Positions 1-8,572 of a DNA stretch of 64,000 bases are shown here, piece after piece. The stretch spans positions 1 through 64,000 of the forward strand of contig NZ_QGEG01000001.1 of NCBI RefSeq assembly GCF_003149745.1, in the 5' to 3' direction. Each line of letters opens with the position of its first letter. Position 1 is the first letter of the stretch. The translations under genes were made by a program, and so were the position numbers. The notes under the pieces are model-generated. The model saw nothing but the letters and a program-made list of their open reading frames with translations, was not told the origin of the DNA and did not search any database. The stretch is from Flagellimonas aquimarina. Its GTDB lineage: Bacteria; Bacteroidota; Bacteroidia; Flavobacteriales; Flavobacteriaceae.

Positions 1-238
1 CAGTGTTAACCGTGAAACCTATGTTGTTCGTGGCGTTACCACCACCGTCCACGCTCACCGTGAACACAAAGTTCGTCGTGCCAGCATCGCCCTCCGCCAA
101 GGTGACGTCACTTATGCTGATGGGATCTTGTCCATACCCAAAACTAAAACCGAATATTATAAATGCTATAAAGAGTATTTTCTCTTTACCATAGTTAGAG
201 AAAAATAAAAAAGAAGCTTTTTTTAAGAAGGGTAACAT
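1..238 (-). CDS. Secreted Calx-beta domain protein, N-terminal fragment (cut by window edge)
   Basis: Reading the minus strand from an ATG at 238 gives 79 codons open to the window edge. The first 35 or so residues form a basic then hydrophobic stretch ending in SFGYGQ, which looks like a signal peptide with cleavage near Gln. The following residues include SDVTLAEGDAGTTNFVFTV, typical of the first strands of a Calx-beta domain, a calcium-binding beta-sandwich found in large bacterial surface proteins. Such proteins in flavobacteria often end in a type IX secretion signal, but the C-terminus lies outside the window. The plus-strand frame over the same bases is only its antisense. Confidence 0.72.
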   Translation of the reverse strand, partial: MLPFLKKASFLFFSNYGKEKILFIAFIIFGFSFGYGQDPISISDVTLAEGDAGTTNFVFTVSVDGGGNATNNIGFTVNT

Positions 239-394
239 CACCTATTTAATGATTTTCGGTATAGTTCTCATTTTGGTTTTGGTCGGTGATTTGGGAAGAA
301 TCAATATTACTAAAAAATGAAGGAACCCCACAACTTTACAGACTAAATCTATCTTTCTTAGGTGAAATACCTTTGAGATCAGAAAAATCCTAAT

Positions 395-1276
395 TTATAT
401 GACGCCGGAAGATGTTTCCACGCCAGAATCTATCTTTCTAACCAAGCCTTGCAATACTTTGCCGGGACCAACTTCAACAAAAGATTTGCCTCCATCTTTA
501 ATCATTTGTTGAACGCTCTGCGTCCATTTTACCGGAGCAGTAAGTTGCGAAATCAGATTAGCCTTGATTTCATCTGCACTTGTCACTGCCGTGGTTGGTA
601 CATTTTGATAGATTGGACAGATAGGAGTACTAAAATTTGTTGCTTCTATAGCAGCCGCCAATTCTTCTCTTGCAGGCTCCATTAAGGGTGAATGGAACGC
701 TCCGCCAACGGGAAGTAATAAAGCTCTACGAGCTCCCGCTTCCTTTAGTTTTTCACAAGCTGCGTTTACAGCTTCAATCTCTCCTGAAATTACCAATTGA
801 CCTGGACAATTATAATTTGCGGGGACTACAATTCCATCTGTTTCTTGACATATTTTTTCTACCACCTCATCATCTAATCCTAAAACTGCGGCCATAGTGC
901 TTGGTCGAATCTCGCACGCTTTTTGCATCGCCAAGGCTCTTTGCGAAACCAATTTTAATCCATCTTCAAAGTTTAATGTGCTATTGGCTACTAACGCGGA
1001 AAACTCACCTAAAGAATGACCAGCAACCATATCTGGTTTAAAATTCTCTCCAAGGACCTTACTCAAAATAACAGAATGCAAAAAAATAGCTGGCTGGGTT
1101 ACTTTGGTCTGTTTTAAATCTTCTGGGGTTCCTTCAAACATAACATCTGTTATGGAGAAACCTAAAATATCATTTGCTTGTTCAAACAACTCTTGTGCTT
1201 GGTCATGGTTCTCGTAAAGATCTAAGCCCATTCCTACAAATTGAGCTCCTTGGCCTGGAAAAATATATGCGTTCAT
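395..1276 (-). CDS. fabD: Malonyl-CoA:ACP transacylase FabD
   Basis: Cytoplasmic enzyme that moves the malonyl group from malonyl-CoA to acyl carrier protein for fatty-acid elongation. The 293-residue length is normal for FabD. An oxyanion-hole GQGAQ lies at residues 8-12, the nucleophile motif GHSLG at 86-90 (Ser88), Arg113 in SQRALAMQ corresponds to the malonyl-carboxylate-binding Arg, and the catalytic His is in GGAFHSPL (His195). It is the last gene of a same-strand group behind the gamma-carbonic-anhydrase-like gene, about 50 bases downstream of it. No other fab genes are nearby. No convincing terminator was seen after the stop. Confidence 0.97.
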   Translation of the reverse strand: MNAYIFPGQGAQFVGMGLDLYENHDQAQELFEQANDILGFSITDVMFEGTPEDLKQTKVTQPAIFLHSVILSKVLGENFKPDMVAGHSLGEFSALVANSTLNFEDGLKLVSQRALAMQKACEIRPSTMAAVLGLDDEVVEKICQETDGIVVPANYNCPGQLVISGEIEAVNAACEKLKEAGARRALLLPVGGAFHSPLMEPAREELAAAIEATNFSTPICPIYQNVPTTAVTSADEIKANLISQLTAPVKWTQSVQQMIKDGGKSFVEVGPGKVLQGLVRKIDSGVETSSGVI

Positions 1277-1327
1277 TAGTTTAGTTTTATAGCGGTGCTA
1301 AAATAGGAATAATTTAAATTGCCGATA

Positions 1328-1837
1328 CTACTTGAACCAACTTGAATAGGTTACATAGGCATTTGCAATGCGGTCTATTTCTTCTGAACTCAGCTCTGGA
1401 CTTACATCTTTTATTTTCTTAGCGGGCATTCCTGCATAAATGCTTCCTTCTTCAACATGAGTGCCTTTTGTAAGAACGGCTCCGGCCGCAATAATGGAAT
1501 TGCTTTCCACAATACAATCGTCCATTATAATACTGCCCATACCAATTAATACATTGTCTTTTACGGTGCAGCCATGTACTATTGCATTGTGGCCAATGGA
1601 AACATTGTTACCAATTGTTGTTGGTGATTTTTGATAGGTACAATGAATAACAGCTCCATCTTGCACATTGACTTTGTTTCCCATTTTAATAAAATGCACA
1701 TCCCCCCTGATCACTGCATTGTACCAAATGCTACATTGGTCTCCCATAGACACTTCTCCAACAATAGTAGCATTCTCGGCAATAAAACAATCATTTCCAA
1801 TTTCTGGAGATTTTCCCCTTACTGATTTAAGTATCAT
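1328..1837 (-). CDS. Gamma-carbonic anhydrase-like hexapeptide-repeat protein (YrdA/PaaY type)
   Basis: A 169-residue left-handed beta-helix protein with repeated hexapeptides such as TIVGEV, SIWYNA and NVLIGM. The zinc-binding histidines of the gamma-carbonic anhydrase family are present at His65 (VIHCT) and His83 and His88 (IGHNAIVHG), and Arg44, Asp46, Gln59 and Asp60 match the structural core. The long acidic loop of the Cam enzyme is absent, as in YrdA/PaaY proteins, so hydration of CO2 is possible but not certain; many family members have no proven activity. It starts 15 bases after the response-regulator stop and is probably co-transcribed with it. Confidence 0.85.
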   Translation of the reverse strand: MILKSVRGKSPEIGNDCFIAENATIVGEVSMGDQCSIWYNAVIRGDVHFIKMGNKVNVQDGAVIHCTYQKSPTTIGNNVSIGHNAIVHGCTVKDNVLIGMGSIIMDDCIVESNSIIAAGAVLTKGTHVEEGSIYAGMPAKKIKDVSPELSSEEIDRIANAYVTYSSWFK

Positions 1838-1852
1838 AATCTTTAGTTGATT

Positions 1853-2584
1853 TTATTGAAAATAAGATAATAGCGCCGCCTTTTTAGATGCAGAAACGGA
1901 TAGCTCTTTCCCATTTGACAGGACCACACTTCCTCCCTTTCCTCTTTTATATTTTACCACCTCTCCCACATTTACCAAGTATGATTTATGAATTCTGGCA
2001 AAGGCATATTCAGTGAGGGCCTCTTCAAAATATTTGAGTGTTTTGCTCACCATAATTTTCTTATGCTCTAGATATATTTCCGTGTAATTGTCATCGGCCT
2101 TACAAAAAAAGATATCCCCCACTTCCAAAACTTGAAAACCATCTTGCTGGGGCAAGGTTATCTTTCCTTCCGCTTTGATTGATTTAGCTTGTAACACTTG
2201 ACCATCCAAGGCACTTTCTTTTTCTTTTATTTCCTTGACATAATCCACAGCTTTTATCAACACATCAATGTTTATTGGCTTCATTAAATAATATGCCGCA
2301 TGGTTGTTCAGGGCATCCATGGCATACTGGTTGTAGGCCGTAACAAAGACTGTTTCAAAAGTTCTGTCGGGGACTTTATCAAGAAGATCAAAGGCATTAC
2401 CAAAGGGCATTTCAACATCCAAGAATACTAAATCTGGTTGATGTTTTTGAATTAAACTTAATCCTTCATCTATGTTGGAAGCTTCACCCAATAGCTTTAC
2501 ACCATCACAATATTTGGCAATATAATTTCTTAATATCTCCCTACTGTTTGCCTCATCTTCTACTATAATAGTTCGTAATTCCAT
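1853..2584 (-). CDS. LytTR-family response regulator
   Basis: A 243-residue two-component regulator. The receiver domain (about 1-125) has acidic residues Glu9 and Asp10, the phosphoacceptor Asp56 in VFLDVEMP, Thr82 and Lys102 in LMKPI. A LytTR DNA-binding domain occupies roughly 140-243, with the family pattern IFFCKADDNYTEIY and FARIHKSYLVN. Its start codon shares one base with the stop of the upstream sensor kinase (TAATG), which indicates translational coupling and that the two are partners. LytTR regulators bind DNA through a beta-type fold; the target genes cannot be told from this sequence. Confidence 0.94.
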   Translation of the reverse strand: MELRTIIVEDEANSREILRNYIAKYCDGVKLLGEASNIDEGLSLIQKHQPDLVFLDVEMPFGNAFDLLDKVPDRTFETVFVTAYNQYAMDALNNHAAYYLMKPINIDVLIKAVDYVKEIKEKESALDGQVLQAKSIKAEGKITLPQQDGFQVLEVGDIFFCKADDNYTEIYLEHKKIMVSKTLKYFEEALTEYAFARIHKSYLVNVGEVVKYKRGKGGSVVLSNGKELSVSASKKAALLSYFQ

Positions 2585-4791
2585 TAATCTTTTTTAAGCT
2601 TAAGGGATACTTTTGTTCCCGTTTGATCTTCATTCAAATTAGAAATTGAGACATCCACCTTGTTCTTATACATATCATTAAGAATTTGGATACGTTTTTT
2701 AATGTTTCCCATTCCCTTTGATTTTTGTTTCTTTTGATTATCCGTCTTTAATGCTGCCGACTTTTTCCTTCCAATTCCGTTATCTGCAATTGTTATTTCC
2801 AGTAGCTCTTTACTGATTTGGTTTACCGCTATCTTTAAAAAACCCTTTTCCTCTTTATAACGCAATCCATGCCAAATGGCATTTTCTATATAGGGTTGAA
2901 GAAGCATCGGAGGAATTTCAAAGGCATCAACATCTATCTTTCTGTCAATGTTGATTTCATAGTCAAATTTATCTGCAAAACGAGAATGTTCCAGCTTCAC
3001 GTACAATTCCAACAACTCCAGCTCTCTAGATAGGGATATAAAATCTTCTTCGGAATTTTCCAATACACTTCGCATTAAAACCGAAAAATCACTCAGAAAT
3101 CGATTTGCACTGCGCTCATCACTCTTTGCAATGTAATTGTTGACGGAATTGAGTGCATTAAAAATAAAATGAGGGTTCATTTGAGTACGCAACGACTTTA
3201 ATGCCAACAGATTATTTGCCAATTTTTGCTGTTTGCTATTTCTATAGAACAAAAAAGTGGTAAGCGCCAACAACACCAACCCAAATATTAAGGAGTAAAT
3301 AATCCATTTTTGTCTTTTGCTCGTTTCTTCGAACAATTGTTGTTCCGTTACCGCAAGACTGTACTTACTTTGGGACAACTGCCGCTCCTGTTCCAAACTG
3401 GATATGCGGTTTTGTTTGGTAGCTATCTCACGATTAAATCTAGCGGCCCTGGATATTTCCTGTTCTTTTCTAACATATAAGCTATCTACCACGGCAACAT
3501 AGTCCTGGTAGGATTCCAATGATTTTGAAAAATCTCCTTTGTATCTATAAACTTCTGATAATTTTCTTGTAGCATCCTTTTGCACCACCAAATCATCTTC
3601 ACTATCTGCTTCTACAATACTGCGCTCCAGATAGGGAATAGCTTCATCTAACTTATCTTGAGCGATATATGCATTGGCAATTTTGTAATTAATGCGTTGC
3701 GATGTTATGGAATCCGCGCTGGGAACGGCCTTACTTTCCCTATCAACTGATTGACTTGGGAGTTGTGACAATCCGCTTAGACTCTTTTTTCGAAGTTGAA
3801 TCTCATCTTCATACCTATTCTCCTGATTGTAAAAATCGGCCACTTTCTCATTTTCCTTTATTAGTCTCTCAGGAGCCACCTTTTTTGAAAGATTCAGAGA
3901 ATTGTTATAGAATCCTTCAGCTTCTATCAACCTATTTTCACTTGCGTATGCATCTGCAATTTTAGAGTTTAAGTCAATGACCTTTGGGGAAATTTGGTTC
4001 TTTTGGGCAATTTGAAGACCTTCCTGATAAAAATCAACCGCCTCTTTTAAACTGGACAAGCCTTTAAAGGCATCCCCCAAATTCTCATATAATTCAACCC
4101 GCTGAAAGGGAATCATATTCTTTAACTCTAACAATGGGGTGAGCACGGATTCTGCATTTTGAAACTCACCATTCAACACATATGCTTTGCCCAACAGTAA
4201 CTTTGTTTTAGACAACTCCCTATGTTCCAGTGCATCCCTGAAGTTTGTAATGGCCAAATCATACTGTTTATGGTACAAATAGATTTCACCTAAAGTTGTC
4301 AATGAAGAAGAAAGTTCGTTTCTATTTCCTCGTTTGCCCAGTAGAGCTATGGACTGAGCAATAAAGTCTATACTCTTTTCCAAATCGGTTATTTTGTAAA
4401 CATTGGCGGAATCTAGAAACTTCTGATGATTTGAAATACTCCTCGAGCTTGTACCTCTTTCTTTTTTTGAAACTCTTTTAGGTGAATAGCCCTCTACCAA
4501 CACATCTACCTCTTCATCTGAAGTTATTCTATGCCGGACAGGTTCAAATTCCAAACTTTCAAAAATGAGCATATCCCCAATGGAAGCCCTAATTTTGAAT
4601 TCACCCAGTCCATTGGTTGTTGTGTAGGAACCTTTATCCGTGGAAACCTCAACTCCAGAAATTGGGGCAAAGTTTTCCTTTCCTTTAACCGACCCTGTAA
4701 TCTCTATAAGTGAACGTTCACTGCTTACTTGGGAAATTCCAGAATAAAACACGATCAGAAAGAAGAATAGTATGTGTTTTCCTTTTATCAT
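2584..4791 (-). CDS. TPR-containing sensor histidine kinase (LytS/YehU-type His_kinase domain)
   Basis: A 735-residue membrane sensor. After a signal peptide (about 1-20) comes a CarboxypepD_reg-like beta domain (about 30-100), then a stretch of TPR-like helical repeats (about 120-440), a coiled-coil region, one transmembrane helix (about 496-516) and a cytoplasmic PF06580-type kinase. The phosphorylated His is His541 in QMNPHFIFNALNS. The ATPase part has the N box PYIENAIWHG (633-642), DNGIG (670-674) and GMGNIKKR. This puts the TPR array outside the inner membrane as the likely sensing or docking part. The gene overlaps the LytTR regulator by one base. Confidence 0.92.
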   Translation of the reverse strand: MIKGKHILFFFLIVFYSGISQVSSERSLIEITGSVKGKENFAPISGVEVSTDKGSYTTTNGLGEFKIRASIGDMLIFESLEFEPVRHRITSDEEVDVLVEGYSPKRVSKKERGTSSRSISNHQKFLDSANVYKITDLEKSIDFIAQSIALLGKRGNRNELSSSLTTLGEIYLYHKQYDLAITNFRDALEHRELSKTKLLLGKAYVLNGEFQNAESVLTPLLELKNMIPFQRVELYENLGDAFKGLSSLKEAVDFYQEGLQIAQKNQISPKVIDLNSKIADAYASENRLIEAEGFYNNSLNLSKKVAPERLIKENEKVADFYNQENRYEDEIQLRKKSLSGLSQLPSQSVDRESKAVPSADSITSQRINYKIANAYIAQDKLDEAIPYLERSIVEADSEDDLVVQKDATRKLSEVYRYKGDFSKSLESYQDYVAVVDSLYVRKEQEISRAARFNREIATKQNRISSLEQERQLSQSKYSLAVTEQQLFEETSKRQKWIIYSLIFGLVLLALTTFLFYRNSKQQKLANNLLALKSLRTQMNPHFIFNALNSVNNYIAKSDERSANRFLSDFSVLMRSVLENSEEDFISLSRELELLELYVKLEHSRFADKFDYEINIDRKIDVDAFEIPPMLLQPYIENAIWHGLRYKEEKGFLKIAVNQISKELLEITIADNGIGRKKSAALKTDNQKKQKSKGMGNIKKRIQILNDMYKNKVDVSISNLNEDQTGTKVSLKLKKD

Positions 4792-5000
4792 TTGTTCCTT
4801 AATACTTAGGTAAACTTAGTTCATCTAAAGCGTATTAAAAAATAGCTTCTTCTTCAAAAGTTACCAAAAACAGTGTCGTTTTACCACTTTACAAAACCAT
4901 TTGCACCGCACACTCATTATAAGTTCCAGTTCCCTCATTCTCGGTTTTTATTAAAAAAAGATGGAAATACTTTTAACCCATACTTTAAAAACATTGAACT

Positions 5001-6170
5001 ATGAAACATTTAAAACATTTATTAGGAATAGCACTTTTTACCATAGCAGCCGGAACGGTTTACGGATGCAATTTAAAGCCAAGGGAATTTAAAAACACCA
5101 CCTTGATGACAAAATCCATTGCAGACAAGCCAGCCAAGCAATTTGTAAAGATTGCTTTGCTCTTGGACACCAGTAACAGCATGGATGGTCTTATTAACCA
5201 AGCTAAGGCACAACTTTGGGATATTGTGAACGAATTTACACATGCTAAATGCGGAAATGAGGTTAGGCCTTCATTGCAAATAGCACTTTATGAATATGGT
5301 AATGACAATTTAGCTTCTAATGAAGGGTATATTAGACAAGTAATAGGTTTTAGTAGTGATTTGGATGAAATCTCTGAAAAGCTGTTTTCCTTGACCACCA
5401 ATGGTGGTGAAGAATATTGCGGCCAGGTCATTCAAACCTCATTAAAACAATTGGACTGGGGTAAAAATGCGGATGATCTTAAAATGATATTTATTGCAGG
5501 AAATGAACCATTTACCCAGGGTAGGTTAAACTATAGAGATGCTACATCCAATGCCAAAGAAAAAGACATTATTGTAAACACTATTTTCTGCGGTAACTAT
5601 GAGCAAGGAATTTCTACCAAATGGAAAAGCGGTGCTACACTAACTGGTGGCGAATACATGGCAATAGACCACAATAAGCAAATTGTGCACATTGACACTC
5701 CTTATGATGATATCATCATTAAGTTGAATGGTCAGTTGAATGGAACTTACATCTCTTATGGTGCTTTAGGCAGAGAGAAGAAAGCATTGCAAAGCGTTCA
5801 AGATAGCAATGCAGCTGAAATGGAACCTGCTGTTGCAGTAAAAAGGTCTATTAGCAAAAGTTCTAGGTTATACAAAAATTCCAATTGGGATTTGGTTGAC
5901 GCCGTTGAGGACTCAGAAGAAGTGCTTGCAGAGTTGGATGATGAAGATCTACCAACAGAACTAAAGGGGAAATCTGAAAAAGAGATCAAGCAATATGTTC
6001 AGAGTAAAAAAATAGAACGTGAAAAAATACAAAAGCAGATTCAGGGCTTGAATACAAAACGTGAGGCCTACATTGCTAAAAACCAAAAAGAAGAAACTGG
6101 AGAATTGGAAAATGCCTTGTTGTCAGCAATAAAAAATCAAGCTGCTAAGAAAAATTATAAGTGGGATTAA
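5001..6170 (+). CDS. VWA-domain lipoprotein
   Basis: A 389-residue exported protein. The N-terminus MKHLKHLLGIALFTIAAG leads into YGC, so Cys23 is a probable lipidation site. A von Willebrand factor A domain follows (about 48-240) with the MIDAS core D56-T-S58-N-S60. The strand that normally carries the third MIDAS aspartate reads FIAGNEPF, so the full metal site may be altered. A conserved-looking TTNGGEEYCGQVI segment lies between. The last 80 residues are highly charged and probably coiled coil. It stands alone on the plus strand between two minus-strand genes and ends at a shared hairpin terminator. Function is unknown; adhesion or scaffold roles are common for VWA proteins. Confidence 0.8.
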   Translation: MKHLKHLLGIALFTIAAGTVYGCNLKPREFKNTTLMTKSIADKPAKQFVKIALLLDTSNSMDGLINQAKAQLWDIVNEFTHAKCGNEVRPSLQIALYEYGNDNLASNEGYIRQVIGFSSDLDEISEKLFSLTTNGGEEYCGQVIQTSLKQLDWGKNADDLKMIFIAGNEPFTQGRLNYRDATSNAKEKDIIVNTIFCGNYEQGISTKWKSGATLTGGEYMAIDHNKQIVHIDTPYDDIIIKLNGQLNGTYISYGALGREKKALQSVQDSNAAEMEPAVAVKRSISKSSRLYKNSNWDLVDAVEDSEEVLAELDDEDLPTELKGKSEKEIKQYVQSKKIEREKIQKQIQGLNTKREAYIAKNQKEETGELENALLSAIKNQAAKKNYKWD

Positions 6171-6191
6171 TTATTTGATTATGAGAAAAAG

Positions 6192-6220
6192 TGGTCCATC
6201 ATTTTTGATGGGCCATTTTT
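6192..6220. terminator. Bidirectional intrinsic terminator between VWA gene and porP-like gene
   Basis: A ten-base-pair stem (TGGTCCATCA at 6192-6201 against TGATGGGCCA at 6206-6215, with one G-T pair) closes a TTTT loop and is followed by T5. On the opposite strand the bases leaving the hairpin read CTTTTTCTC. It lies between two convergent genes and serves both directions; the left-going gene ends inside its T tract. Confidence 0.75.
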
Positions 6221-7214
6221 AGTTATTGGCTGCAGGACAGTAGCAATCATAACGTTTACCTTGATCGCTCTGACCAAAGTCATATCCTAAGGTAATTTGA
6301 TGAAAACCTCCATTATCAAAACGGATATCTCCAGATTGATAGGAATAGTTATAAGAGAACAAGAACTGGTTTACATTAACTCCAATTATTGGTGTAAACA
6401 GCTGCAAACGCTGCTCTCCAAAACCACCGTTTGTCTGAAACTGTGCTCCGTCAAAACTTCTACGGTAAGACAATCCGGCCCAAACTGTGCCAAAAGCTAC
6501 ATCCTTGTACACTTTTGCGTTGAAATCAATAGTTTTTTCCTTGGTAAAATCCGTCATTTGAAATAAAACCGAAGGTTCAATCCTAGTTTTTTTACCAAAA
6601 ACGTATCCTGCAGAAAGTAAATATCTTCTCAAATTATCAAACTCGGCCGCGGTGTACAAATCACGTCCACTACCTAACAAGTTTAGGACAGCTGCATGGG
6701 CATAGAATTCAAAAATATTATATGATACTCCTAAATCCACATTAAAATAGCTTGTGGTATTTTTTGTTCCGGAAACCACCGGATCTGGTATTACAGATCT
6801 AAATTCTGTTTCATCCAAACTGCTTAATATAACACCGGCGCTAAGACCAAAGGATATTTGGTTAAGTGTTCTAAAATCTCCAGCCAATTGTAAATGATGG
6901 GCGTAAGTTGCTTTAAAACCTGTTTGGGAATGATACCCATTAGAGTCATTAAACAAGATGCCCCCAACACCACTGCGTTCGCCAACCCTAAAATTGGCGT
7001 TCAACGTCTGTAAACTTGGCGCTTCGTCAACATTGAACCATTGCTTCCTGGCGGTAAGGCGTATTTTTGCCCCTTCACTAATACCTGCCATTGAAGGGTA
7101 TACCAAGTAATAGTTATCTGCTAAATAGTCAAAATAAACGGGAATTCCTTCTTGAGCCTTAGTAGTTAGTCCAAAAACTAGGGAAATGATCAGTAGGATT
7201 AAATAGCGTCTCAT
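6219..7214 (-). CDS. PorP/SprF-family type IX secretion outer-membrane protein
   Basis: A 331-residue protein with a signal peptide ending in GLTTKAQ and a body of alternating aromatic beta strands typical of an outer-membrane barrel. The opening GIPVYFDYLADNYYLVYPSMAGI and motifs such as SGVGGILFND and SYNIFEFYAHAAVLNL match PorP/SprF proteins, which help particular substrates, often gliding adhesins such as SprB, through the type IX system. In many flavobacteria such a gene sits beside its large adhesin; here the neighbours are unrelated. The last residues include YDCYCPAANN. Which substrate it serves is not visible. Confidence 0.86.
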   Translation of the reverse strand: MRRYLILLIISLVFGLTTKAQEGIPVYFDYLADNYYLVYPSMAGISEGAKIRLTARKQWFNVDEAPSLQTLNANFRVGERSGVGGILFNDSNGYHSQTGFKATYAHHLQLAGDFRTLNQISFGLSAGVILSSLDETEFRSVIPDPVVSGTKNTTSYFNVDLGVSYNIFEFYAHAAVLNLLGSGRDLYTAAEFDNLRRYLLSAGYVFGKKTRIEPSVLFQMTDFTKEKTIDFNAKVYKDVAFGTVWAGLSYRRSFDGAQFQTNGGFGEQRLQLFTPIIGVNVNQFLFSYNYSYQSGDIRFDNGGFHQITLGYDFGQSDQGKRYDCYCPAANN

Positions 7215-7317
7215 GTATTGATTATGGGGCTAAAGTTGAGATTTAAAGGTAATCAAACATTTAGATAACGACTGAAGCAGTACATTATTATATATTTCAC
7301 CTCTCATGTTTACTTTG

Positions 7318-7325
7318 TATTTTTG
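7318..7325 (+). promoter_or_regulatory. Putative -7 box for the nfu gene
   Basis: TATTTTTG matches the Bacteroidota TAnnTTTG -7 box exactly and lies 15 bases before the nfu ATG. No clear -33 TTG is placed correctly, so this rests on one element and position only. Confidence 0.4.
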
Positions 7326-7340
7326 CATTAAATATATGCT

Positions 7341-8237
7341 ATGAAAGAATTTAACATCACTGTTGTTGATACCAACAACCCCAAAATACTGAAATTTGAG
7401 GCCAATCAATTCTTGGCAAAGGGTAACTATGAGTTAAAAAACATAGATGAAGCAAAGGGTTCCCCATTAGCTCAACAGCTGTTTTATCTTCCATTCGTAA
7501 AAACGGTTTACATCTCAGGAAATTTTATAGCTCTTGAACGATTTGATATTGTTGAATGGGATGATGTAAAAGATGAAGTTGCACAACAATTGGTTGAGTA
7601 TTTAAACGCTGGAGAACCTGTGGTGAATGAAGCAGAAACTCAAAAAAAACAACCTATTACCGTATACGCAGAAGTTACTCCCAACCCTGCTGTAATGAAG
7701 TTTGTTTCCAACAAGAAGATAGTGCCCACAACATACGAATTTAAAAATATCGATGACGCAAAGGATTCGCAATTGGCCAAAGAACTCTTCCATTTTCCTT
7801 TTGTAAAAGAGGTGTTTTTTGATGAAAACTATGTTTCTGTTTCAAAATACGAAGTGGCTGATTGGGAAGAGATAACCATGCAACTACGAGAGTTTATCAG
7901 GGATTTTTTAGCGGATGGAAAGGAAGTAGTTTCGCAAGATGCGATACAAAAGACAAAAGAAGTCATTGAGCAAAATATGGCACAGACCAATTACGATGAT
8001 ACTTCCCAACAAATTATTGACATTTTGGAAGAATATGTAAAACCAGCTGTTGCCAGCGATGGAGGCAATATTCTTTTTCAGTCCTACCAAGAAGACAGTA
8101 AAACTGTAAATGTAATTTTACAAGGTGCTTGCAGTGGCTGTCCATCTTCTACTTTCACCTTGAAAAATGGCATCGAAACCATGTTAAAAAACATGATGGG
8201 AGATAAGGTAAATGAGGTAGTCGCACTTAATGGTTAA
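7341..8237 (+). CDS. NifU/Nfu-type Fe-S scaffold protein with duplicated Nfu_N domain
   Basis: A 298-residue cytoplasmic protein. It has two tandem Nfu N-terminal domains (about 5-90 and 106-193) with matching cores: NPKILKFE/NPAVMKFV, YELKNIDEAK/YEFKNIDDAK and LPFVKTVYI/FPFVKEVFF. The C-terminal NifU domain (about 221-298) carries the cluster-binding CxxC in GACSGCPS (Cys264, Cys267). Nfu proteins carry or transfer Fe-S clusters to apo-enzymes. Standard bacterial Nfu has one N domain, so the repeat is the unusual part. It is transcribed in the same direction as the dodecin-like gene that follows after 70 bases. Confidence 0.93.
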   Translation: MKEFNITVVDTNNPKILKFEANQFLAKGNYELKNIDEAKGSPLAQQLFYLPFVKTVYISGNFIALERFDIVEWDDVKDEVAQQLVEYLNAGEPVVNEAETQKKQPITVYAEVTPNPAVMKFVSNKKIVPTTYEFKNIDDAKDSQLAKELFHFPFVKEVFFDENYVSVSKYEVADWEEITMQLREFIRDFLADGKEVVSQDAIQKTKEVIEQNMAQTNYDDTSQQIIDILEEYVKPAVASDGGNILFQSYQEDSKTVNVILQGACSGCPSSTFTLKNGIETMLKNMMGDKVNEVVALNG

Positions 8238-8307
8238 TTTTCAATCGCACCTACCTTTAATTGTAGCCAATTTTTGCTAACTTGAATAAATTTAAAAATC
8301 ATTAACT

Positions 8308-8508
8308 ATGTCAGTTTTAAAAGTTATCGAAGTATTAGCAAACTCGGATGAAAGCTGGGAGCAAGCTGCAAAAAATGCACTGGACCATGCTTCCAAGTCT
8401 GTTAAAAATATTCGTTCGGTTTATATCAACGAACAAAGTGCCTCTGTAAAAGATGGCAAAATAGACGATTATAGAGTCAATGTAAAAATTACCTTTGAAG
8501 TAAAATAA
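8308..8508 (+). CDS. Dodecin-family small protein
   Basis: A 66-residue protein with the beta-alpha-beta-beta pattern of dodecins, which form hollow 12-mers that bind flavin in archaea and other bacteria. SVLKVIEVLANSDESWEQAA and the C-terminal YRVNVKITFEV fit the family without gaps. From family knowledge, the flavin-stacking Trp would fall at Ser38 (IRSVY) and the hydrogen-bonding Gln at Arg56 (DYRVN), so flavin binding may be lost or different. An intrinsic terminator follows directly. Confidence 0.86.
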   Translation: MSVLKVIEVLANSDESWEQAAKNALDHASKSVKNIRSVYINEQSASVKDGKIDDYRVNVKITFEVK

Positions 8509-8524
8509 TCAAGGGTGTAGAATA

Positions 8525-8554
8525 AAAAACGCGCCCAAAACGGGCGCTTTTTTT
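8525..8554 (+). terminator. Intrinsic terminator after dodecin-like gene
   Basis: GCGCCC (8531-8536) pairs with GGGCGC (8542-8547) around an AAAAC loop. It is preceded by A6 and followed by a run of seven T, so the stem can extend by A-T pairs. It separates the dodecin-like gene from the DUF255 gene. Confidence 0.88.
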
Positions 8555-8572
8555 ATGTTCAAAACTATCAAT

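Noticed and set aside
3..194. Plus-strand open frame of 63 codons
   Set aside because: It is antisense to the start of the Calx-beta gene, whose minus-strand reading has a signal peptide and domain match.
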